This document shows, piece after piece, positions 1-9,958 of a stretch of 16,331 nt of DNA. A program made the translations under genes and the position numbers. Within the stretch, counting starts at the first letter, position 1. Each line of letters begins with the position of its first letter. The notes beneath the pieces were generated by a model. The model had not been told where the DNA came from, made no database searches, and saw nothing but the letters and a program-made list of their open reading frames with translations. The stretch comes from Physocladia obscura. Its lineage: Eukaryota; Chytridiomycota; Chytridiomycetes; Chytridiales; Chytriomycetaceae. Location: contig JADGJH010000594.1 of the NCBI GenBank assembly GCA_027596945.1, positions 1 to 16,331 of the forward strand, given 5' to 3'.

Positions 1-128
1 TTTTTTTTTTTAATTAATTTTTAAAAATTTCTCAAAATATTATTTTCCTATTTCATTTGGGTTTTTTTTTTTATTTTTTTTTTTCCTTAGGTTTTTTTTT
101 TTCATCAAAAAAAAAAAAAAAAAAAAAA
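1..128. repeat. Homopolymer-rich low-complexity tract
   Basis: The first 128 bases are almost pure A and T. There is a T run at 1-11, interrupted T runs from about 62 to 102, and an unbroken run of 22 A at 107-128. No open frame or structured element is visible. Tracts of this kind are common spacers in AT-rich fungal genomes, and assembly error in run length is possible. Confidence 0.9.
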
Positions 129-204
129 GTCTTAAAATTGTGTTACAATCCTGGAAGTTTGCAATTTGCCCTACTCAAGCGCCTGTCGCGCCAATCGTAC
201 TGAG

Positions 205-409
205 TTATTTCTTTGCCTCCGCTATAGCTTCTAACGTAAAGAAAGTCTTTGTTACAGCATCATTTTTCTTGGCAAGTAGGTGCGCAGAAATCTTTTTTGC
301 TGTATGTGAGTGAAGGAGCTGAATTTGCCTGTGAAATCAAATATCACTCTGAATTTCTAAGTTTGTCAATGAATCATGAGTTGCAGAAATACTTTCATTT
401 GTACGTCAT
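205..409 (-). CDS. Candidate small spliced gene, 42 residues
   Basis: On the minus strand a clean acceptor (TTTGATTTCACAG, ending at 329) is followed by an open frame from 328 to a TAA at 205-207. The frame is helix-prone and rich in Lys and Ala, and ends with EAIAEAKK. The only start I can join to it in phase is an ATG at 407-409 in a 5-nt first exon (405-409). It would be followed by a 76-nt intron (329-404) with donor GTACAA, giving 42 residues that begin MTQIQLLHSH. Such a short first exon is unusual, and I recognise no family. An alternative is that the exon belongs to a longer transcript of the upstream BTB gene, but no donor there gives the right phase. It lies 71 bases past that gene's stop on the same strand. 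Confidence 0.25.
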
Positions 410-480
410 ATAATGCTTAATTTGATTTATAATCAACGCAGAATTAATTGAGACTGGGAATTTCCTTATTTTTTAATCTT

Positions 481-1962
481 TCACACCAACTGAATCACTT
501 CATATTCAACTATTCTCTGTCCGTTGCAATCCTCAAACGTTTCGTGAATCGTCGTGCTGTTTCCGTAATGAAAGCTATGCCCAAAATCAGACGAAAATTT
601 GTTCCCACGCACCATGAAATCATTTCCGCCGCCAAAACAAGGACCCCAATCGGGATTTCCTTGCAATCCACAGGTTGGCGAACTGCACTGTGCAACTTCC
701 ACATCAGCTACACCACCACAACTCATCATCTGGACCGTGAACAGAAAGGCCTCCTCAACTGCAATCCATGTTTTTGATGAGCTCCACGCTGCGTCAGCAA
801 ACGCGCCAACAACGCTACCGTTTTCGAGCAAGATGAACGTCAAGGTATTTATTTTCCCATCACATTTCGTGTGGAAGTCAGTGACGCTGAACTGTGAGTC
901 AGATGCGCGGTAGAGCAGTTTCGCCAACAAGGATGGCTTATGTAAGATTTTCGCCGCATTGGTTAACTTTTCAAAAACCAATATGATTTGCGTGTGTGAT
1001 AAGATTTTCGACTTGAGTCCAACGCCCCACTCTTTGGCCGCGGACGCGCGCGTAGACGTAAAATGAAAAGACAAGAAGGGAGTTAAAAGAGCGGGGAACA
1101 GTGGCAAAAATGGTTCAATTTTTGACAGGTAATCCGCAGGAGAGAATTCAAAGAGACCGACTTCAGCAAGGAGGGAAGAAATGTCGACACTCGCAGCTGC
1201 AGCGTTAAAGCCTGGATCTTTTGGAATTCCAGATTCGATGGACAAGTCTGTAGAAGTGCATTGACGGGCCTTCATCCATCCCACCAATACTTGCCAACGA
1301 TGATCAACTGAAAATGCAATAAATGCCATCATATCTGCAATATCAGCAGCAGACATTTGCTCTAATTCATCTTTTCCTGCTTTTAGTGTGAGGTCCATTG
1401 AAGCAGCACCGACAGTCATAGCTCGACTCTTGATCTCAAGCACGGTATCATCTGAAATAGAAAGGGACTTGATATGAGCATAAATTTCAAAAGCATTTTC
1501 TGGAATCAAGCCATTGCAGTTCAAACAGTTAACACAGTTTTCCACCAACACTGTCACCAACAGCTCGTTCGCAAAAGATGCAACTTTCATAATCATTGTG
1601 AATGGAACTTCAACAGCCCCCGTGTACATATACTTGAGAACAAAGTTTACAGTTTCGACAGAAACGGTTGGGTGCTTGATAACAGTCTTGGTTTGAAAAG
1701 TCACGTCTTTAACTGCAGTTTCGGAATCTCCAATTAATTTTTTCCGACTGTCAGATAAGAGTTTATGATAAAATTCAGACGCTTTTGCGAGAATATTTCC
1801 ATGAGCAAAGATTGGAGTTTCGTCTGGCCCAACAAGAAGAACCACGTCAGCCATTTCAGAATCGAGACGCAGACTGTCAAAGAATTCACTGGGTTCCATG
1901 CTAGTCTTTGCAGTGAATGATAGAGTTTCTAGATTCGTATTGTTATTTTTTTTTCCACTCAT
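481..1962 (-). CDS. BTB/POZ-TLDc domain protein
   Basis: This is a single-exon gene of 493 residues. Residues about 25-145 form a BTB/POZ domain: MADVVLLVG, the IFAHGNILAKASEFY stretch that matches the usual 'hk.iLaarS.yF' core, and VNFVLKYMYTGAVEV. Residues about 150-300 are a helical linker in the position of a BACK domain. Residues about 315-492 form a TLDc domain: LLYRASDSQFSVTDFHTKCD, TLTFILLENGSVVGAF, AWSSSKTW, EEAFLFTV, GPCFGGGNDFMV and FGHSFHYG, all in the expected order. BTB domains mediate dimerisation and recruit cullin-3 ligases. TLDc domains of the OXR1/NCOA7 group bind the vacuolar proton ATPase and protect against oxidative stress. Which role applies here is inference. The ATG has A at -3. 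The stop is TGA at 481-483. The domains appear complete, with no frameshift. Confidence 0.87.
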   Translation of the reverse strand: MSGKKNNNTNLETLSFTAKTSMEPSEFFDSLRLDSEMADVVLLVGPDETPIFAHGNILAKASEFYHKLLSDSRKKLIGDSETAVKDVTFQTKTVIKHPTVSVETVNFVLKYMYTGAVEVPFTMIMKVASFANELLVTVLVENCVNCLNCNGLIPENAFEIYAHIKSLSISDDTVLEIKSRAMTVGAASMDLTLKAGKDELEQMSAADIADMMAFIAFSVDHRWQVLVGWMKARQCTSTDLSIESGIPKDPGFNAAAASVDISSLLAEVGLFEFSPADYLSKIEPFLPLFPALLTPFLSFHFTSTRASAAKEWGVGLKSKILSHTQIILVFEKLTNAAKILHKPSLLAKLLYRASDSQFSVTDFHTKCDGKINTLTFILLENGSVVGAFADAAWSSSKTWIAVEEAFLFTVQMMSCGGVADVEVAQCSSPTCGLQGNPDWGPCFGGGNDFMVRGNKFSSDFGHSFHYGNSTTIHETFEDCNGQRIVEYEVIQLV

Positions 1963-2863
1963 TCTTTGGTGAGGAGTTGTTTTGATCAGGGGTTTCCATA
2001 AAATTTTTTAAGAAAAAGAAGGTAAAGAGGTGAAAAAGTATGATGGGAACTGCGGTTGATTTCCAAGCAAAAAAATAAAAAGAAAACTGAAATTTATAAA
2101 AATTGTAACCTAACTGATTTTATCATTTGTTTCATGATGCACCATAGACTGCAAGTTTGAATTTTCTTCTTTCATAAGACGAAATAATCTACCAATAGTC
2201 TCTCCAAGAAACAGGTTACATCCAATAGTGAGTCTGATTATAGCACTTTCTGAAAAGGCCTGGGTGATTGTCCTGAACTATATACACGTCATTGGTGTTG
2301 GTGGAAATAATCTTACTGGATACTTGTGTGGTATAAGCATTTTCTGAGTAATTTGTCTATGTATATAGACTATTGCTTCTTGGTGGCACCATAATTGAAG
2401 ATAAAGATCCTGTAACTGCACAGACGCTTGATCCAAAAGAACGTAATTATGCTATACCTTCACCAAAATTTTAAGTTGTCTACGTTGATTCTTCTTCCAC
2501 AGAAATTGTGAAGCTTTAATAGCTGCTAACCATAAATTGCTTTTGTACAAGTAGAAAAAACTGAGAACAGAGTGATTTCTGTAGGGTTTGCACTCGACAA
2601 AAGACGCATCAATCAGCTGCTAATGACCCAAATAACCAAACACGGAAGACATCAAACAAGATATGATGTGCTGACTAGGGGTTATAAAAATGTCTGAAAG
2701 ATTTAAACAAACGAATCCTTCTATTGACAGGAAAAATTGTGAGATTACTGAATTAATTCCATCATTCCGGCAAAACAAAATTTCAGACAAAATGAACAAA
2801 TTGAAGGATTTCAAGTCCATAACTCTAAAAATTGAAGAATATACTATCATAATGTCTTATCTT
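1963..2863. other. Spacer between BTB-TLDc gene start and ABC transporter stop
   Basis: This 901-base spacer must hold the promoter of the BTB-TLDc gene (at its left end) and the 3' UTR of the ABC transporter (at its right end). I see no tRNA, no long hairpin and no strong TATA element. Its middle carries coding-like stretches, described separately. Confidence 0.7.
2138..2853 (+). pseudogene. Possible frame-broken coding relic
   Basis: Four open stretches follow one another on the plus strand in shifting frames. They are 2138-2344 (69 codons, no Met start, contains VIGVGGNNLTGYLCGI); 2352-2516 (one internal TAA at 2472, contains TLDPKERNYAIPSPKF); 2536-2694 (53 codons, contains NQLLMTQITKHGRHQTRYD); and 2690-2853 (starts MSERFKQTNPSIDRKN). 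Stops should be frequent in DNA this AT-rich, so 69- and 53-codon gaps are longer than expected. No clean donor/acceptor set joins the stretches in phase. I recognise no family. A decayed gene or mobile element is possible, and so is chance. Confidence 0.25.
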
Positions 2864-5800
2864 TTAATTTTCCACAACTTTCACGAACACATCTTCAAGG
2901 GTCGTTTCATTCACAGCCCAATCCCCAACCCCCAGCGTCTCGCACGCCTGCGACACATCCATAAAAGCATCGGCAACATCAAAATCCTCCGCAGCAGCCA
3001 CGCACTGCAATGACACCATCCAAGATGTCTCACTACCAGAAGCAAGTAAAGCGTTTGCATGTGCGTAAACCAGATCTGAAGCCACAAGTGTCCATTTCAA
3101 ATTCCCAATTCTAGTCGCCCTTTGAATTCCGTGCGAGATTTCTGCAATGCGTGTTTTCTCACAATTTTCAAAATGTGCGAGGCTTCGGTTGTTCTCAATT
3201 GAACACTTTACTGTAAAACGAAACGTAAACTGTTTACAAAAACGAGAAATTTTTTTTTTAATTATGTAATTAGTGAAAGTAAAACACACACGCACAGGCA
3301 GACACAAACCTTCAAACCTTCAGCAAACTGCTTTTTCAAACTCATCTGGCTCCCCAAAACGCGCACAGAGCCATCAACAACAATTCCAATGCGCGAACAA
3401 AGTGCATCAGCCTCATCCATCGAATGGGTTGTGATGATAACGCACTTGTCTCCAGACTTTTGAATCTTGTCAATAATCTTCCAGATTTGTCGTCGAGTCT
3501 CTGGGTCCAGTCCAGTTGTCGGTTCATCGAGGACCAGTATCTTTGGGTTCCCGGTCAGCGCGATTCCAATCGACAGACGCCGGCGCATCCCGCCGCTGAG
3601 GCCAACCGCGTTTTGCTTAAAAGCGTCACCGTCAAGTTCAATCGATTCTGCAATCGACCGAACAACGCCTGTGATTGCAGTTCGAGGGATTCCGTGCAAA
3701 CGGCAATAAAACTTGAGATGTTCTTCCACAGTCATGTCTGGCCAAACCGTGTCGAATTGCGGCGTGACGCCAATATCATCGACTTTTGGGTTTTTGTTTC
3801 CAAGAACGGCTTTGCCGCCAACTACTATGGATCCAGACGTTCGCTTCAAAAGACCAGTCATCATGTTCAGTACTGTGGTCTTACCGGCACCATTGGGTCC
3901 AAGCATTCCAAATGTTTCTCCCAGTTTGAACGAGAGCGTCATGTCGTGCACAGCAACTTTACTTTTTCCAAACTCTTTGCGCAGATGCACAACGCGAAGA
4001 GCCTCGCTTGGGTCAAATGCTGGCTGCTGTTCAGTTCCCGTAGCGTGGAAAGTTTGGACAGTTTTTTCGTGATTTAAAACAGCAGCATCTTTTCTTTCAG
4101 CGGTAAGCTCAATATCTGTTTCATTCATTACACGTTTGCTATTTGATTTTGCCAGATTCGAAAGTCCAAGAAGCGGATCCAACCTTGTATCAACCGCCGA
4201 AGCACGAATGGCATGAATGTACATCCCAAGCAATGCCCAGAAACTTGAAGAAACAAGCATAATGACAGAATTGATTGCAATACGCAAAAAATCTTTTGCC
4301 TCCAATACTGTAACAAGTTGCACAATAGAAATAGCTCCAGTTACGGGAAATATACTCCAGATGTATGCGAAACCCGCACTTCCAACAGAGAGCATCAAAA
4401 ACGGTGAAAGCCCGGCTGCGGCAATGTAAATCATATATGAGACAAGTGCACTCGAGGTTGGTTTCGTGATTACCCCAGCAATGAGAAAGCTCAAACAGAC
4501 CTGACCATACGACCACAAAACTATAAGAAGAATCATGTACCCAAAGCCCGCAAGAATCACTTCAGATATACCTCCAAAATAGCAAATAATAACATACAAG
4601 AAATTGAAGAGGAAAATAACGGAGAATCCGTATATGAAATTGCCAACCCAATACGTTGATAGCCCAAGACCTTGGATTCGCATCATTTCAACAAGGTTTT
4701 CTTTTTTTTCCAGCACCAGCAATGATACCAAGCGAGGAAATACCATTGCAGTAGTCAAAATAAAAAACATAACATATACTGCACGTCCCTATACATACTT
4801 TGTTAAGAAAAAGAAAGAAATACACACAAAAACTGACCAGCTTATAACCGATCAGTCTCGAATCCGACGTCGTATCAATATCAAATAATTCCGGAAGTGT
4901 CTGTGTATTAGCAACAACAGTTTTTGAAGTGTTCAACGCCTTTAAAGCCTTGTTTGTCACAGAATTAATGGAGACCATCATCGCGTCGAACGACTCAAGA
5001 CCAGGATTGACTCCGGAAGTATATGTCGACACGCCGTGCTGAACTGCAACACAGTCAGAAAATTGGGAACTTATTAAGTTAGAACCATCCAACTCCGAAA
5101 TGTTCGCCAAGTAAATCGGCGGGAACTGCATCCATGGATACGTGACGACTTCGAAGCTGATATTTATTGCCGAAGCGCCAACTCTGAGGCTCTGCACATT
5201 GTAGCCAACATCTGGATAAAACTGATTCCACTCTGTCGCAAAGTCAATAAAATTCGCCGATACGTATCCTGTTCTTGTGGATTGAGTTGCAGTATATGAC
5301 GTACACGAATCAATCAACAGCTTTTCTTCACCAACAAGCTGTTGTTGCTTTTGTGTAAAGTAACTTTGAACAGACCCACTGCCCAATTTCGCAAACTTGG
5401 CACCGGGAGTAACACCGCTAGAAGTCGTCAAATTGTTGTTAATAGTATTGACAAACCAAGTGGATGCATCAATATCATCAAAAGCTAATGTTTGAGTATA
5501 TTGAATGTTTGCCGGGGCACCTGAAAACGATAACAATGATGCTCCAGCAGTTCCAAAATCAAAATATTGAGCGGATAAACTTTCTCCCTCGGGAGTCTTG
5601 GCATTAACAGAGAAAACGTTCGTCGAGAGGGCAAAAGATTTCCGAGTTCCGCCAACACAGTCCATTGCATTTGATGAACAAAATCCGTAGTTAACAAAAT
5701 ACGAATATGAATATTGGTTGTCTTGCATCAAGAGGGAGTAATTGCTTGCTTGGCAACTGAGGGTTGAATAATCCAGAAAAAAAAAGGTTCCTGTGGTGCA

Positions 5801-8800
5801 ATCGGCTGGTAAAGAAGGAAACAATTTTCCAGCTTTTTTATATATATATGCATTAGTCCAAATAAAAAAATAGAGGAATATTGATAAAACCAACCAAGGA
5901 CACTGATAACAATAAAGAGAATCAAAAATATGATGAAGCAAATATTAACTCTCTTTTCTTTCTGATGTAAGTAAATGTTCTTGATGATAATAGCACCGAC
6001 TTGCGATCCAAATGTTGTCTTGCCGTTTGCCACAGTGCTTATAGAACTTACCTCCTGTTCCACTTTTAGTCCATATTTCACAGTCGCGAAGCGTGCTGCA
6101 AATTCTGCAAATGAAACCAATTCAGTTGATTCATCTGTTTGAATTTCGGGATCCGAGTTTTCCCCGCAGTGTTTGCAAACAACATCGGGAATTTCAATCA
6201 TGACACCACTTTTTGTGTACAAGTGTACAACTTCCGTGGGTCTAAAAGCACAAATTCGGCAAATCGGATGGGATTTATTTTGGCCATCTTCAGTGTCAGT
6301 GACAACTTCTTTGTTTTGGGCACTCAATTTAAGAAATACCTAAATAAAAAACAAAGCTCAGTCGAGGGCTAGATTTATCAGATCTGTGTTGCAATTACCT
6401 CTTCAAGCGTACTGTTCCCAATCGACCAGTCCATCAACATATCCTTTTTCAAAGCACGCAAGAAGGCGACTAAACGCCCTCGTTCAATTTTATTGACAGC
6501 CACCGTTAAAGCTCCACCAGAGGCAGAAACAATACTTGACCGCGGCAACGCAAACTTGACATATGCTTCAACCGTCGCCCGCATTTTCTCGCTTGCCCCG
6601 TCAGCTTTTTCACGATTCACCAACGTCAATTGATAACCTTCACCAAACTTGCTTTTCAGAAAAAGACTGGATCCCGACGCCCGTAAACGACCCTGATGCA
6701 TGATACACACATGATCTCCTAAAGCGTCTGCCTCGTGCATACTGTGTGTTGTCAGGATGACGATACGGTCTTTTTTGAGGTCTTGGATAACTTTCCAGAC
6801 ACCACGGCGGGAAATCGGGTCGAGTCCTTTTAGAATTATTTTCCAGGTTAGTTTTAAAAAAAATTGATTGCACACAATTTACCTGTTGTTGGTTCATCCA
6901 AAAAAACAATTTTTGCAGATTCGGCAACTGTTGCAAGACACAGTGAGAGGCGCCGTTTCATACCCCCCGAAAACCGACTGCAAGGGACATCAGCCACATT
7001 TTCCAAATTGACAGCAGCGAGTTTTTCAGCGAAAATCTCCTTCAATTTCTTTTTACTGACACCTTTATGCTCGCCGCGGAAATCATAGTAGAGCTTTAGA
7101 TGCTGGTTCGGCGTCAAGGACGTGTAGAGGATATCAAACTGCGGACACAAAGCCATCATGTTTTGTAACGAGTTTGTATCTTCACGCATGTCCATGCCAA
7201 ACATAAAACAGTCACCGTGGGTTGGGGTAGTTCCGAGCTAAAATAAAAGAAAAAGGCAAAACAAAATTAATCATCAAATTTCAGATTAAAAAAAACCAAA
7301 GTTGACTCACCGAAAGCATGTTTATGAGCGTGGATTTACCAGCTCCATTATGGCCAAGTATTGAATACACCTTGCCAGAGTCGAAAACACCCGAAAACTC
7401 TTTCACTGCCGACACGCCTTTGTACGCTTTGCTCAACTTAATAATTCGCATGGTGTTTGTTGCTCTCGATTTCTCTTTTTCAATAGCCAGAGTGTCACCA
7501 ACAATTAACTCTCGGTGACTTGATTTTCCTGTCCAGAAGGAAGCAGTGAATGGGAACAATGCGCCTCGCGAAAAACCATCAACAGAAAGCAAAGCTTGGT
7601 TCAAGTACCATGCAAGTAAAAAATTCAAAACAGGAGAAAGGAGAAGCAACAGAGCTGTGATAACAGTTGGATACAGTGAATGAAACTTGTTCACGTCACT
7701 TGCATCGTTCATGGAAGTTGAGGTGATAGATGGCAGGTATCGAGTTGTGCTGAGAAATTCGTGTATGTCAAACTTAGGAATAACCGGATTTTTTACTCCA
7801 TTATTGTTTATGATACTGATGTCAGCCCAAATTCGACCATAGTTGAAAAAGGGAGCGAATATGAAGAGTAAAACTTTGGCATACAAAGCTTCACAATCGG
7901 TGAACCACAGGCCTTTCGGCGGAATAACATTTCCGTCTATATGAAACCATGAGCACAAACTGACAACTCATACATTTATATATATTTCAAACACACCTGA
8001 AGAGACGTTGAGAAACATGACAACATTCACCGCAATGGACGCAAGCGCAACCATGCCAATGGACAAATTGTAAAACAACGGCCTCGAAAATACAGATGCC
8101 ACCAAACAACCGAATCCAGCCATAGCCATTGCGTAACAAAAATGGATAATAAAAAGAACGTCAAATGTGACCCGGAAAATGGAAGACCTGTCGTAAACAA
8201 GAGTAACTCCGACTGAAGCCGCTAATGCTACCAAAACAGAGATAAGAGTCATTGGAATCATAATAGATAGCCAAAAAGCAGATTCCATGAGCCCCATTCT
8301 AAAGTTTGAGTTGTTAATATAAAAAGAAGAAATGCCAAAATAACTAGCACCCACCCCAACGACTCACCTTCTTAAGACACCAAGCAACCTACGCTGTTTT
8401 TCTTTTGAGATAATTTCAATTACAATTACCATCACAGGAACAAATGACAGACTGCCGATGGAAGCAACAAGCACAAGTGAAAACCAAGAAACGTCAAGAG
8501 TTCCAGATAATGTGGTAGTATCACCGTAATCAACAGATAAATCACTCAATGTGTCTAACCCGACACTACCAGCTGTGAAAAAGTCATAGGATACTTGATA
8601 TGAATCCAAGCCACTTGAATAAACGTCAGGGCTTCTTACGCAAGAGAGAATGGCGGCATCAATCGCCTGTTGAAGCGCAAGATTCGGCAACTGCGAGCCA
8701 ATATCATAATCTTGCGTCAGACTTTGAATCGTGTAGTTGAGATCATTGCCAGATTCGCCCCACTTTACAACCGCCAAAAAGCTGAGACCCTGTAAATTGT

Positions 8801-9206
8801 AATCCGTAAAGATTGATGCAGCCAGTGTGTCATAATCTGAAGCGTCTGTTCCCATCGACACTATATTCGCTCCCATTTGCAATCCAGTCATTTCGGACAA
8901 CCGGTTTATTACCATGGTAGCCGTAGGCGAAGTTACCGAGTCTGACATGAAGTAGATTTTCGAGCTCGTTCCGATAGCAGAAACGGTGCCGGCTTGGTTT
9001 AAAGAGTTGTCAGTTGCGGTTCCGCTGTCGTTCTGCACGCCGGATATGACACCGTTCACAAACAGGTCTGTTAATTGGGCAATTAGGGGGAAGACAATCA
9101 GCGGTGAGACGAATGCCATCAACAGGAGCAGCGGTTTCTTTGCGATCAGCCGTGCATTCTTGGCGGTAAGCGCTCGGAGTTGCGCGGTCCATTTCGGACG
9201 ATGCAT
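2864..9206 (-). CDS. ABCA-type full ABC transporter, nine exons, about 1944 aa
   Basis: The spliced gene is 9206-8368, 8298-7997, 7936-7311, 7237-6883, 6826-6399, 6339-5895, 5832-4838, 4788-3310 and 3229-2864. The eight introns are 69, 60, 73, 56, 59, 62, 49 and 80 nt; all are GT..AG and all phases agree. The ATG directly follows an in-frame TGA. The order is TMD1-NBD1-TMD2-NBD2. TM1 is at about 25-45, a luminal or outer domain at about 46-235, and further spans at about 239-376 and 470-500. NBD1 has Walker A GHNGAGKST (575-583), Q-loop CPQFD (Q622), signature FSGGMKRRLS (678-687), Walker B IVFLDE (699-704) and switch His735. The linker (851-980) carries C877xxC880 and C905xxC908. TMD2 spans about 981-1530, with a second large outer domain at about 1000-1330. 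NBD2 has GPNGAGKTT (1627-1635), Q1674, LSGGM (1727-1731), ILVLDE (1747-1752) and His1785. The ends STLEEVFLKLS and TLEDVF after the two NBDs are typical of ABCA. Both ATP sites look catalytic. Family members move lipids or sterols across internal or plasma membranes; the substrate here is unknown. The least certain junctions are intron 6 (donor GTTGGT) and intron 8 (donor GTTTGT). Confidence 0.93.
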
Positions 9207-9958
9207 TCAATTTGATAGTTTTGTGATTGATTGTTGAAATTATTGATTGGCAAAATTTTATTGAGAAAATAACAGTGGATCATTGCATGTGAACAAAGAC
9301 AAAGCTTTTATGTTTGCAAGTTAGTTTTTTTATTTATTTTACTTCCACTTCGTCATGCTCTCGTTGTCAGAAGAAGCAATGTGGTTTCGCAATTCACATA
9401 CAAACAATTAACATGGAATTTACGAAATTAAGTGTTCTGTTTTTTTGGTATTACCCTAGGGAGGGTTTGAAAAGGAATACAGAAGGAATATCACGTGAAG
9501 ATCTTCCAAACATTGCTTATAAGGTAAAATGCTGTGAAGATCCCAGTGCATCTAGCTTAATTTTCAAGGTTGGTACCAAAAAAACACAATCAAATAGTTG
9601 TCATGGACACTTTTGGGGGAGTTCAAACCATCATATTCTCAGAAAACTTGCAATTATCTGCAGACACATTGAATTTGGCCTCAAAAAGGTTATTGCCTAG
9701 TCTGTCTGCTTTAAAATAGAGACAGAATTTCTTACTTAGTTTTTGTCTCTTTTCCATTGATTTATTATCAATAAAATTTTTGTCTTATGTATGAAATAGA
9801 GACGAAAATTTTATTCAGGTAATAAATCAGTTTTTACACGGACGATGTGCTTTTCTTTAAATTGCTGTACCTCTGTAAGGAAATAAAAAATAACAAAAAT
9901 TCACCATATTGAATGGTTGAAATATATTTGTAAAATAGAAAAGCAAATTACCAACCAA
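9207..9958. other. Divergent spacer between ABC transporter and F-box/LRR gene
   Basis: This 752-base spacer separates two divergently transcribed genes, so it should hold both promoters. A plus-strand open frame at 9413-9700 (from ATG 9413; it begins MEFTKLSVLFFWYYPREGLK) has no recognisable domain, and I do not call it as a gene. A hairpin cluster at 9701-9815 is listed separately. A 7-codon upstream frame (ATG 9913 to TAA 9933) precedes the F-box/LRR start by 25 bases and could dampen its translation if it is transcribed. Confidence 0.6.
9701..9815. repeat. Cluster of inverted repeats built on an AGAGAC/GTCTCT motif
   Basis: Five copies of a short motif alternate in orientation: TCTGTCT (9701-9707), AGAGACAGAA (9718-9727), TTTTGTCTCT (9741-9750), TTTTTGTCT (9777-9785) and AGAGACGAAAA (9798-9808). 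They form two strong hairpins. One pairs 9718-9727 with 9741-9750 (9 of 10 matches, 13-nt loop). The other pairs AATAAAATTTTTGTCT (9770-9785) with AGACGAAAATTTTATT (9800-9815), with 15 of 16 matches, the exception being a possible G-T wobble, and a 14-nt loop. The role is unknown; a small palindromic repeat element or an RNA structure are both possible. Confidence 0.75.

Noticed and set aside
3424..4077. Plus-strand 217-codon open frame
   Set aside because: It lies fully antisense to the conserved NBD2 exon, whose Walker A, signature and Walker B motifs are on the minus strand; its length follows from the codon pattern of that exon.
3262..4770. A separate half-transporter ending in a Cys/Val-rich tail at 3262
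   Set aside because: The tail is intron 8 read through. A GTTTGT donor at 3309 and an acceptor at 3230 restore the frame and lead to the family-typical TLEDVF ending.
5728..6327. A separate soluble protein starting MSAQNKEV
   Set aside because: It is exon 6 of the transporter. The acceptor before GTATTT at 6339 joins LEE to VFLKLS in phase, matching the usual end of NBD1.
9413..9700. Plus-strand open frame starting MEFTKLS
   Set aside because: No domain, several splice-like sites without a consistent model, and ordinary length for chance; kept only as a note in the spacer entry.
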